Part shown: positions 1-6,998 of the stretch, in pieces | How positions within the stretch are numbered: the first letter of the stretch is position 1 | Layout: each line of letters opens with the position of its first letter | Source: Bacteroides mediterraneensis | Lineage (GTDB): Bacteria; Bacteroidota; Bacteroidia; Bacteroidales; Bacteroidaceae | Assembly: GCF_900128455.1 (NCBI RefSeq) | Contig: NZ_LT635783.1 | Span: 2,319,935-2,383,934 of the forward strand | DNA: 64,000 bases | Reading direction: 5' to 3' | The notes under the pieces: model-generated | The model's database searches: none | Told to the model about the DNA's origin: nothing | What the model saw: only the letters and a program-made list of their open reading frames with translations | Program-made: the position numbers and the translations under genes

Positions 1-1
1 G

Positions 2-757
2 AAATACCTCCCCAAGGAACGGCAGACCATCATGTTCTCGGCTACCATGCCGACCAAAATCCAACAGCTGGCCAAGACCATCCTTCACGACCCGGTGGAA
101 GTGAAACTGGCGGTATCCAAACCGGCGGACAAGATTATCCAGGCGGCCTACATCTGCTACGAGGCACAGAAGTTGGGCATCATCCAGTCACTCTTCCAGT
201 CGCAGGAGCCGGAACGGGTGATTATCTTTGCTTCTTCCAAGCTGAAGGTGAAGGAAGTGACCAAGGCCCTGAAGCGGATGAAGCTGAACGTGGGCGAAAT
301 GCACTCCGACCTGGAACAGAGCCAGCGGGAAGAAATCATGCACGAGTTCCGCAACCGCCGCATTGACATTCTGGTAGCTACCGACATCGTGGCCCGCGGT
401 ATCGACATCGACGACATCCGTCTGGTCATCAACTACGACGTACCGCACGACAGCGAGGACTATGTACACCGCATCGGACGTACGGCCCGCGCCAACAACG
501 ACGGATGTGCCATCACGTTTGTGAGCGAAACGGAACAGACCCGATTCAAACAGATTGAGAATTTCCTGGGAAAAGATATTTACAAGCTCCCCTTGCCCGA
601 AGAAGTGGGCGAAGGCCCGGCTTATGCTCCCCGTACTTCCAAGAAAGGCGGAGGCAACAAGCAGGTCAAGAATTTCTCCCGCAACAAAAAAGGCGGATGG
701 AAGAAAAAGGGAGGTAACCAGCAGAAAAAACAAGGCGAACGAACGGTGAAGAACTAA
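2..757 (+). CDS. DEAD-box RNA helicase, C-terminal part (cut by window start)
   Basis: ATP-dependent RNA helicase of the DEAD-box superfamily 2, probably RhlE/DbpA-like, acting on structured RNA in the cytoplasm. The reading frame is open from base 2, so the N-terminal RecA lobe with the Walker A and DEAD motifs lies outside the window. Motif III (SAT) is visible at the left edge, and the second RecA lobe carries ARGIDID and HRIGRTAR (motifs V and VI). The last 40 or so residues are a basic Gly/Lys/Asn-rich tail, typical of the RNA-anchoring extensions of Bacteroidetes helicases. A strong hairpin terminator follows at 789-838. Family assignment is secure; the exact subfamily is not. Confidence 0.93.
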   Translation, partial: KYLPKERQTIMFSATMPTKIQQLAKTILHDPVEVKLAVSKPADKIIQAAYICYEAQKLGIIQSLFQSQEPERVIIFASSKLKVKEVTKALKRMKLNVGEMHSDLEQSQREEIMHEFRNRRIDILVATDIVARGIDIDDIRLVINYDVPHDSEDYVHRIGRTARANNDGCAITFVSETEQTRFKQIENFLGKDIYKLPLPEEVGEGPAYAPRTSKKGGGNKQVKNFSRNKKGGWKKKGGNQQKKQGERTVKN

Positions 758-788
758 AATCCATCCGTTTGTGTTTCTCTACAAGAAA

Positions 789-838
789 CCCGGATAAGTG
801 CCACGTAAATAGAATCAGGCACTTGTCCGGGCTTTTTT
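789..838 (+). terminator. Rho-independent terminator of the DEAD-box gene
   Basis: A 14-bp stem (789-802 with 818-831, one G-U pair) is followed by C and six T. It lies 31 bases after the helicase stop codon. Confidence 0.88.
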
Positions 839-1016
839 GTCGGCCAAATCAGGCTTCGGGAAAAAGAACTATCATCCGATTTTTTCTGTTCACGAAAACG
901 ACGTCCCTCATATCACCAACCTCCATCACTATTCTCAAACGAACACAACAAACTGAATCACAACCGATTACCACACACCTTTAAAGTCTTACTTTCGGCC
1001 TGAACAACACATAAAA

Positions 1017-1120
1017 AAACGCAAGTGCGTTTGCTCTTAAACGTACTTGCGTTTTACCTAAAACGCACTTGCGTTTGGAATGAAACGCACTTGCGTTTAA
1101 GTCCAAACGTAAAGGCGTTT
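1017..1120. repeat. Array 1 of a 22-bp-periodic 16-bp inverted repeat
   Basis: Five 16-bp units start at 1017, 1039, 1061, 1083 and 1105, exactly 22 bp apart, with unrelated 6-bp spacers. The consensus is AAACGYACTTGCGTTT; the first unit is in the opposite orientation (AAACGCAAGTGCGTTT). The array fills the end of the 365-bp gap between the convergent helicase and ABC-F genes and stops 2 bp before the ABC-F stop codon. Read on the minus strand, the outermost unit (1017-1032) runs into seven T, so it may end ABC-F transcripts. I see nothing recognisable in 839-1016. See arrays 2 and 3. Confidence 0.9.
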
Positions 1121-1122
1121 TT

Positions 1123-2988
1123 TCAGCCCTCAATTTCACTCAATTCCAGCCAGCGCATGGTCTTCTCGTCGAGCTCGTCGTTCAGGGCTGGCAGACGCTT
1201 CGACTTCTCGGTCAGTTCGTCTACACTCAACGTACCACTGCACAAGTCGGCTTCCAACAGTTTCTTTTCCTCCTCCAGGGTAGCAATGTCTTTTTCCAGC
1301 TGTTCCAACTCTTTCCGCTCCTTGAACGTCAGGCGGCGTTTTTCGTTCAACCGGACACGCTGGGTCTTTTCCTCCTTCGGTTTGGCGGCCTCCTTATCGT
1401 GTTCCGCCTTGGCCAGCTTCCAGTCGCGGTAGTCGGAATAATTGCCCGGGAAATCTCGGATGTCACCCTGACCTTTGAACACCAGCAGATGGTCGACCAC
1501 CTTGTCCATGAAATAGCGGTCGTGACTCACCACGATGACACATCCCTTGAAGTTCTGCAAATATTCCTCCAGCACCTGTAAGGTCACGATATCCAGGTCG
1601 TTGGTCGGCTCGTCGAGTACCAGGAAGTTCGGGTTCCGCATCAGCACCGTACAGAGATACAGACGACGGCGTTCTCCCCCGCTCAGCTTGTACACATAGC
1701 TGTGCTGTGTTTCGGGAGTGAACAAAAAATGCTGCAGGAACTGCGAAGCCGTGAGCCGCTTGCCGTTGCCCAGTTCAATCACCTCGGCAATGTCGGTAAT
1801 CACGTCAATCACCTTCATCTGCTCGTTGAACTTCAGTCCCTCCTGCGAGTAATAACCGAAACGGACGCTCTCGCCGATGTCCAGTGTCCCGCTGTCCGCC
1901 TTCTCCAGTCCCATCAGAATCTTGATGAACGTGGACTTGCCGGTACCGTTGTTGCCCACGATACCCATCTTCTCATAACGGGCAAAAACGTACGAAAAAT
2001 CATCCAGTATCACCAGGTCGCCGAAACGCTTGCAGAGATGGTCGGCCTCGAAAATCTTCGAACCGATGTACGACGCCTTGACATCCAGTTTCACATTCGA
2101 GTCATAACTTCGCTGCTTGGCCACTTTCTCCAGTTCATAGAACGCTTCCTCCCGATAGCGGGCCTTATGGCCGCGGGCCTGCGGCATCCGTCGCATCCAC
2201 TCCAACTCCGTGCGATACAGGTTGTTGGCACGAGCAATCTCCGCATTGGTCGCCTCGATGCGCTCCTGACGTTTTTCCAGGTAATAACTGTAATTTCCTT
2301 TATAAGAATACAGCTGGCGGTTGTCTATCTCTATGATTTCCGAGCATACCCGGTCCAGAAAATAACGGTCGTGCGTCACCATGAGCAGGCTCAGGCTTCC
2401 ACGGTTCAGGTATTCCTCCAGCCACTCGGTCATATCCAGGTCGAGATGGTTGGTCGGCTCGTCCAGAATCAGCAAGTCCGGTTCCGTAATCAGCACATTG
2501 GCCAGGGCCACCCGCTTCAGCTGTCCGCCGGACAAGTGTCCGATTTTCTGGTAAAAGTCGCGGATTTTCAGCTGCGAGAGAATCTGCTTGGCCCGGCGTT
2601 CGTAATCCCACGCCTTCTCGTGCTCCATCCGTGCCAGCAGGTCATCCAGTCCGGGATTGCCGGGTGTTTCCATGCACCGTTCGTATTCCTTGATCAGTTC
2701 CACCGTGGAATTGCCATGATAGAAACATGCCTCGAGCACGGTCAGTTCTTCGGGATACTTCGGGCTCTGTTCCAGATACCCCACGCGCAGGTCACGACGG
2801 AAAGTGATTTTCCCTTCGTCATAACCTTCCTTTCCCGCCAGGATGTTCAGCAAGGTGGTCTTGCCCGAACCGTTCTTGGCAATCAGTCCGATGCGCTGTC
2901 CTTCCGCAATGCCAAAAGATATTTCATTAAAAAGCACCAAGTCGCCGAACGACTTGGTCAAGTTTTCTACTTGTAAATAAGGAGTCAT
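1123..2988 (-). CDS. ABC-F family ATPase (Uup-like)
   Basis: Soluble twin-ATPase of the ABC-F family, which act on ribosomes rather than as transporters; the Uup/EttA branch handles stalled or early elongation. The 621 residues contain two ABC domains: Walker A NGSGKTT near residue 40 and NGTGKST near residue 345, each followed by an LSGGQ/LSGGE signature and a Walker B ending LDEPTN. No membrane segment is present. The linker and a charged C-terminal coiled coil (about 540-615, rich in EEK/LEK) match Uup. It is the last gene of a leftward run and ends against repeat array 1. A drug-resistance ABC-F role is possible but nothing in context suggests it. Confidence 0.92.
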   Translation of the reverse strand: MTPYLQVENLTKSFGDLVLFNEISFGIAEGQRIGLIAKNGSGKTTLLNILAGKEGYDEGKITFRRDLRVGYLEQSPKYPEELTVLEACFYHGNSTVELIKEYERCMETPGNPGLDDLLARMEHEKAWDYERRAKQILSQLKIRDFYQKIGHLSGGQLKRVALANVLITEPDLLILDEPTNHLDLDMTEWLEEYLNRGSLSLLMVTHDRYFLDRVCSEIIEIDNRQLYSYKGNYSYYLEKRQERIEATNAEIARANNLYRTELEWMRRMPQARGHKARYREEAFYELEKVAKQRSYDSNVKLDVKASYIGSKIFEADHLCKRFGDLVILDDFSYVFARYEKMGIVGNNGTGKSTFIKILMGLEKADSGTLDIGESVRFGYYSQEGLKFNEQMKVIDVITDIAEVIELGNGKRLTASQFLQHFLFTPETQHSYVYKLSGGERRRLYLCTVLMRNPNFLVLDEPTNDLDIVTLQVLEEYLQNFKGCVIVVSHDRYFMDKVVDHLLVFKGQGDIRDFPGNYSDYRDWKLAKAEHDKEAAKPKEEKTQRVRLNEKRRLTFKERKELEQLEKDIATLEEEKKLLEADLCSGTLSVDELTEKSKRLPALNDELDEKTMRWLELSEIEG

Positions 2989-3021
2989 AATTGATTGCTT
3001 CTAAAGTCACCGGCAGAAGGC

Positions 3022-3846
3022 TCAATCCATGGCCGCTTCCACCTCGTTCTTAATCCGTTCGAATTCCGCTTTCAGGTTGCACGGTTGTCCGTTGCGCACC
3101 TTGTCCCAAATCAGGGCTACCGGATTCACCCTCACCTTCGAGCCGCCGAACTGCAAGGCCGGATATTCTTTCGGTCCGTCGATGACCGTCACCCATTCCA
3201 TACCGTCCATCTCATTGACCAGTATCACGCCGAAAGCCGTGCCGAATCCTTCCCACGCCTGACGCTGCTTGGGGTTGAAACGCCCGCTGTCCATCACCTT
3301 CTGCAGGTTTGCCAAATCGGCTTCCGTACCCGTGAAGTCCTTGGTCAGCTGCTTCTTGACCGTGGAAACGGCCCAGTCGTAGTCTTCGTTTATCTGGTTG
3401 ATTTCCAACACCCGCACCGGAATGACGGCTTTCACCGGCTTGTCGGAAGCTCCACGCACCTTCAACGAAGCCACAATCGCTTCTCCGGCTTTCGGGCTGT
3501 CTCCCTTGACCACGGTAAACGAACATTCCACCGAAATCTCGCCCCGTCCGGTCACCCAGATGTGCGTGGTGTACCACACATTGTTTTCCTGAAAGCTCTC
3601 GGCCGAATAGACGCAGTCCCAGTTTCCCAGCTTCACTTTCTTGGCTCCACGCACTTCGCGCAGCTCATCCTCCATACACGCTGCGGCATAATCCGCCCCT
3701 TCGCCCCGATAGGCAGAAATGCGGAAATTGCCGCTCCACTTGTCCGGATTATAAAACAGGAAGCTGTCTTCCGTATCCTCAAATTCACACCAGTTGTCGG
3801 GGTACTCCAGTGAAAACCACGCCCCCGGAGAGATATATTTTTTCAT
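3022..3846 (-). CDS. DUF3805/DUF3806-type protein of unknown function
   Basis: A 274-residue soluble protein with no signal peptide or membrane segment. The N-terminal half (about 1-125, opening with PGAWFSLEYPDNW) resembles the DUF3805 fold; the rest, with INQINEDYDWAV and a PKQRQAWEGFGTAFG stretch, resembles DUF3806, a pair of domains usually found together in Bacteroides. I assign these from memory of the family pattern. It sits 33 bp upstream of the ABC-F start and 39 bp after the VOC gene, so it is probably in the same transcript. No catalytic motif is obvious. Confidence 0.8.
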   Translation of the reverse strand: MKKYISPGAWFSLEYPDNWCEFEDTEDSFLFYNPDKWSGNFRISAYRGEGADYAAACMEDELREVRGAKKVKLGNWDCVYSAESFQENNVWYTTHIWVTGRGEISVECSFTVVKGDSPKAGEAIVASLKVRGASDKPVKAVIPVRVLEINQINEDYDWAVSTVKKQLTKDFTGTEADLANLQKVMDSGRFNPKQRQAWEGFGTAFGVILVNEMDGMEWVTVIDGPKEYPALQFGGSKVRVNPVALIWDKVRNGQPCNLKAEFERIKNEVEAAMD

Positions 3847-3885
3847 AACACGTTTGTTTTAGGTTCGTATGCCCACCTGACTGAT

Positions 3886-4263
3886 TTACTTCAGCGGAAG
3901 AATCTCAATCCAATAATCATCGGGGTCGTTGATGAAATACAGTCCCATCTGCTCGTTTTCGAAGCAGACGCATCCCATTTCCTTGTGGAACTTGCGGACC
4001 TCGTCGTAGTCGCCTGCCACACGCAGACAAAGATGGCTTTCGTTCTCACCCAGCTCATACGCTTCGGTATGGTCGCGCAACCAGGTCAGTTCCAACAGAA
4101 AATTCGAACTGCCGTCGGTGAGATACACCAGAATGAACGAACCGTCGGCCGCTTCCTTGCGGTGAGACTCGTGCAGACCCAGCGCCTTCTCATAAAATTG
4201 GATACTTTTCTCGAGGTTGGTCACGTTAATATTGAAATGGTCAAATCTTCCTTTTATTTCCAT
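3886..4263 (-). CDS. VOC-superfamily (glyoxalase I-like) protein
   Basis: A 125-residue single-domain member of the vicinal-oxygen-chelate superfamily. It shows the usual beta-alpha-beta-beta-beta pattern twice: FDHFNINVTNLEKSIQFYEK at the start and a C-terminal strand ending YFINDPDDYWIEILPL. A His near residue 9, a Glu in the FLLELTW strand, a His in SHLCLRV and the terminal Glu in WIEI are the candidate metal ligands, matching the H/E/H/E pattern of lactoylglutathione lyase. Bacteroidetes generally lack glutathione, so the substrate is open. Small-molecule lyase or dioxygenase is an inference. Confidence 0.85.
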   Translation of the reverse strand: MEIKGRFDHFNINVTNLEKSIQFYEKALGLHESHRKEAADGSFILVYLTDGSSNFLLELTWLRDHTEAYELGENESHLCLRVAGDYDEVRKFHKEMGCVCFENEQMGLYFINDPDDYWIEILPLK

Positions 4264-4296
4264 GTTTTTTCTATTTTAGTTTTTCTACAATCCTAC

Positions 4297-5022
4297 TCAA
4301 TCCAAATCTGTCTGCTGCCCGCGGTGTGCAGGTACCCACACCCGCGTACCCACCTGTGCAGCCAATGGGACGAAAGCCTCGGCCTTTGCATAGGCTTCGT
4401 CAAAATGCATCGGTACAAAGATAGCGGTTTTTATCTGTTTCACAAACTGCACAGGGCCACGCATGTATTCCCGTCCCAGCCGGGGGTCGACCGGAAACAG
4501 CACCACGTCCATCCGGTCTGTATAAGTCGCAATGTCTTCCAATTCTCTCAGGAAGAAAGCTTCATCATGCTTCCATTCCGCTTCCGGACTCTCGTCCATC
4601 CAGTGCCAGTTGTTCAGGTCGCCGGCGTGAAACACCGTTTTTCCTTCCACCTTCACCAAGAACGAGACGCCGATGTCGGTCGAGCCGAAGGCACGGATTT
4701 CCAGAAAATCATCCTGAAACACATCACCTTTCTCCATCCAGTGTATCGTCCGCGGCCGGGTTTCTCCGGCAGAAAGCTGAATGTCGCGCGAAAACACATA
4801 GACGATATCCGGCCGTCGTGCGCTCCACGACAACACCTCCCGATTGAAATGGTCGTAATGAGAATGGCTGGCCAGCACATACAACCGTCCTTCCCGTGAA
4901 AGGATTTCGCCGTGCAGAATCCCCTTGTCGGCCGACCGGGAATCTTCAAAATAATCAAATACGATGGTATAGCCTTCGCCCAGCAGGGCAAAGCCGCTAT
5001 GATACAGATACACCAGTTTCAT
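4297..5022 (-). CDS. MBL-fold metallohydrolase, UlaG/RomA-like
   Basis: A 241-residue metallo-beta-lactamase-fold hydrolase. The metal-binding motif SHSHYDHFN (HxHxDH) is at about residue 54, followed by FHAGDLNNWHW, VVLFPVDPRLG and PMHFDEAY, which supply the later metal ligands. The short N-terminal half (LYHSGFALLGEGYTIVFDYF) is typical of the UlaG/lactonase-like branch, so a small-molecule hydrolase rather than an antibiotic-degrading enzyme is likely. Its start is 4 bp downstream of the transglutaminase-like stop codon, so the two are co-translated or at least co-transcribed. Substrate unknown. Confidence 0.88.
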   Translation of the reverse strand: MKLVYLYHSGFALLGEGYTIVFDYFEDSRSADKGILHGEILSREGRLYVLASHSHYDHFNREVLSWSARRPDIVYVFSRDIQLSAGETRPRTIHWMEKGDVFQDDFLEIRAFGSTDIGVSFLVKVEGKTVFHAGDLNNWHWMDESPEAEWKHDEAFFLRELEDIATYTDRMDVVLFPVDPRLGREYMRGPVQFVKQIKTAIFVPMHFDEAYAKAEAFVPLAAQVGTRVWVPAHRGQQTDLD

Positions 5023-5026
5023 ACGT

Positions 5027-6253
5027 TTATTTTCCGGCTATAGGTTGTACGTATGCCCGCGTGGCCTTGTCGATTTCAAGGAACATGTAGTTCACCTTTC
5101 CCGAATGAATCAGGTCTTTATGTTCGTTGTAGATGCGGGTGGCATATTCCTTGGATTTCTCGAACATGAACTTCGACACACTCTCCTGCGACTTGCCCGC
5201 CACGGTGGAATCCAGTTTCTCTTCCGGGAAGAAATCGTCCAGGTTCACATCGCCAATCATGGACGTTTCCAGGAAGTGAATGTTCCGGTGCAGACGGTCC
5301 GTGTAATAGCCCACGAACATGTGGCCCGGCACCCGCACCAGAATCGGGTTGATATTGACAGCTTTCAGCAAAGAGGCAAACAGCACACTTCCGTCCACAC
5401 AGTTAATCTGGGCCGATTTCAGGGCATCGTCGAACGTCCGCACCCGCTGGGTGAACACCACGTTCGAAGAAAGGCTGCTGTTGCTGATGGAACTGTACTT
5501 GAAGCCTCTTTTCTGCAACACATACCACAAGGCATACACTTGCTTGTCGACCACTGTCGTGTCCTTACTCTGATACCCCCAGAAACGGTTGACGATACGC
5601 GAATCGAGGGCCTCGCGCAACACCTGGCTAATGTTCGGGTTGTCCTCGTTCACATACGCGGCAAAGAACTCACCCGTGTCGTGAAACTTCATATTGCTGT
5701 CGATATACCCCAACAAGCACTCGTTGATGCTGCGCACGGAATACGTATGCATGGCCGAATACACCCGCCCGTTGTTCAGCTTCGCCTGTACGGACACGGT
5801 GACCGGCATGGCCTGCGTATTCTCCAGCAATGCCTGGTAATTCCATATCACATCGGGAAAAATCAGGTATTCCTTTCCCGATTCCGGCAAAATGAATTCA
5901 GAAACCGAATGGGCAAAAAACGGTGTTTCAGCCAGTTCGATGTGAAGTTTGCTGTTGGCATGAGGACTGCGTATCTTGATGGCGATACACGATTTGGGAT
6001 TGCCCAGATAGGTACTGTCGCCCGGCACAATCAGCTGGGCATCGGTCGTGGCGGTAGAAAGAATCGTAACGGGGAAGATATTCCCACCCAGTTCGTCGGT
6101 AATTTCCAGTCCGGATGAAAAAGGTTCATACCTGTAGATATACAAAGTCGTGGCAACGGCGACCAGCACGGCCAGCACGAAAGTGGCCAGTTTCCATTTA
6201 TTCTCTTTCCTGATTTTAAACTTTCTCAGTAACATCATCACAAAATAACCCAT
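5027..6253 (-). CDS. Membrane-anchored transglutaminase-like protein
   Basis: A protein of about 408 residues with one hydrophobic N-terminal anchor (KLATFVLAVLVAVATTLYIY) and a large extracytoplasmic part. Near residue 300 the stretch CVDGSVLFASLLK, then PGHMFVGYY, gives the Cys and His of a transglutaminase/protease-like core; a later Asp/Asn is expected but not certain. The frame is open to 6286, but only TTG lies there; ATG codons occur at 6253, 6238 and 6235. 6253 directly abuts the T-tract of the RidA terminator, so 6238 or 6235 may be the true start. The substrate, possibly a cell-envelope peptide or protein, is unknown. Confidence 0.75.
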   Translation of the reverse strand: MGYFVMMLLRKFKIRKENKWKLATFVLAVLVAVATTLYIYRYEPFSSGLEITDELGGNIFPVTILSTATTDAQLIVPGDSTYLGNPKSCIAIKIRSPHANSKLHIELAETPFFAHSVSEFILPESGKEYLIFPDVIWNYQALLENTQAMPVTVSVQAKLNNGRVYSAMHTYSVRSINECLLGYIDSNMKFHDTGEFFAAYVNEDNPNISQVLREALDSRIVNRFWGYQSKDTTVVDKQVYALWYVLQKRGFKYSSISNSSLSSNVVFTQRVRTFDDALKSAQINCVDGSVLFASLLKAVNINPILVRVPGHMFVGYYTDRLHRNIHFLETSMIGDVNLDDFFPEEKLDSTVAGKSQESVSKFMFEKSKEYATRIYNEHKDLIHSGKVNYMFLEIDKATRAYVQPIAGK

Positions 6254-6254
6254 T

Positions 6255-6308
6255 AAAAAAATACCGGAGCAGACCCGGATAAACAACTTCCCCCCGTGCC
6301 TGCTCCGG
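6255..6308 (-). terminator. Terminator of ridA, or attenuator of the following gene
   Basis: On the minus strand a perfect 9-bp stem (6300-6308 with 6264-6272, CCGGAGCAG/CTGCTCCGG) is followed by TATTTTTTT. It lies 7 bp after the RidA stop codon and ends at the first ATG of the transglutaminase-like gene. Confidence 0.78.
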
Positions 6309-6315
6309 CCTGCGG

Positions 6316-6693
6316 TTATCTCACCGCAATACTTTCTATTTCTACCAGCACTCCTTTCGGCAAAGCCTTTACGGCCACAGCCGAACGAGCCGGGAAATCG
6401 CCCTCGAAATACTGGGCATACACGGCATTCATGTCGCCAAACAAGGCCATATCAGACAGGAACACCGTAGTTTTCACTACATTGGCAGTAGTCAGTCCGG
6501 CTTCAGCCAGCACGTTCTTGATGTTTTCAAACACCCGTGTGGTCTGTTCCTTGATTCCACCTTCCACTACCTCGCCTGTAGCCGGGTCTACCGGAATCTG
6601 TCCAGACAGGAATACCATACCGTTCACTTCCACAGCCTGGCTGTATGGGCCAATGGCAGCAGGAGCCTTTTCTGTAAAAATTACTTTTTTCAT
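6316..6693 (-). CDS. ridA: RidA family enamine/imine deaminase
   Basis: A 125-residue protein, the normal length for the trimeric YjgF/YER057c/UK114 family. RidA hydrolyses reactive 2-aminoacrylate and related enamines made by PLP enzymes, protecting them from damage. The signature is intact: IGPYSQAVEVNGMVFLSGQ near the start, and PARSAVAV with the substrate-carboxylate-binding Arg followed by LVEIE with the conserved Glu near the C terminus. This supports active RidA rather than a degenerate paralogue. A terminator follows directly, so it can be expressed separately from the leftward genes behind it. Confidence 0.95.
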   Translation of the reverse strand: MKKVIFTEKAPAAIGPYSQAVEVNGMVFLSGQIPVDPATGEVVEGGIKEQTTRVFENIKNVLAEAGLTTANVVKTTVFLSDMALFGDMNAVYAQYFEGDFPARSAVAVKALPKGVLVEIESIAVR

Positions 6694-6813
6694 AAGAGTT
6701 AATCAATCATTTAAATTGTATTTTCAACGGCTAAATTAGCACATTTCTTTCAATCGGGAGAGAGAAATATGAAAAAAAGTCACCATTTATTCGTGATTAT
6801 CACAAAAAACACT

Positions 6814-6821
6814 TACTTTTG
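6814..6821 (+). promoter_or_regulatory. Probable rho promoter, -7 element
   Basis: TACTTTTG fits the Bacteroidetes -7 consensus TAnnTTTG. It predicts a rho leader of about 170 nt. The -33 element is weak. Confidence 0.5.
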
Positions 6822-6842
6822 TCCTCGCAATAAAGCAAAAGG

Positions 6843-6964
6843 GTATCAGGAAACGGATGGTGTGTTCTGTTCCCGGTTCAAACAACAACAATCAAAATCT
6901 TTCGAAATTCAAATACGTGTGAAAGAGGAAAGAGACCTCCTGATGGTTTGTCATGTTTCACACG
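6843..6964 (+). promoter_or_regulatory. Structured rho 5' leader
   Basis: The 305-bp gap before rho contains a perfect 9-bp inverted repeat, CGTGTGAAA at 6916-6924 with TTTCACACG at 6956-6964. It encloses a small GAGG/CCTC hairpin (6925-6928 with 6936-6939). ATCAGGA near 6844 can instead pair with TCCTGAT near 6938, which would compete with the large stem. The stem ends 34 bases before the start codon. No T-tract follows, so it is not a simple terminator. A role in autoregulation is inference. Confidence 0.5.
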
Positions 6965-6998
6965 GCCAATATTAATTATATCATTATTAACCTATTTT

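Noticed and set aside
769..984. 71-codon frame after the DEAD-box gene
   Set aside because: It runs through the helicase terminator hairpin and has low-complexity, non-protein-like composition.
1017..1120. CRISPR array
   Set aside because: Units are 16 bp with 6-bp spacers, far below CRISPR sizes, and no cas genes are present.
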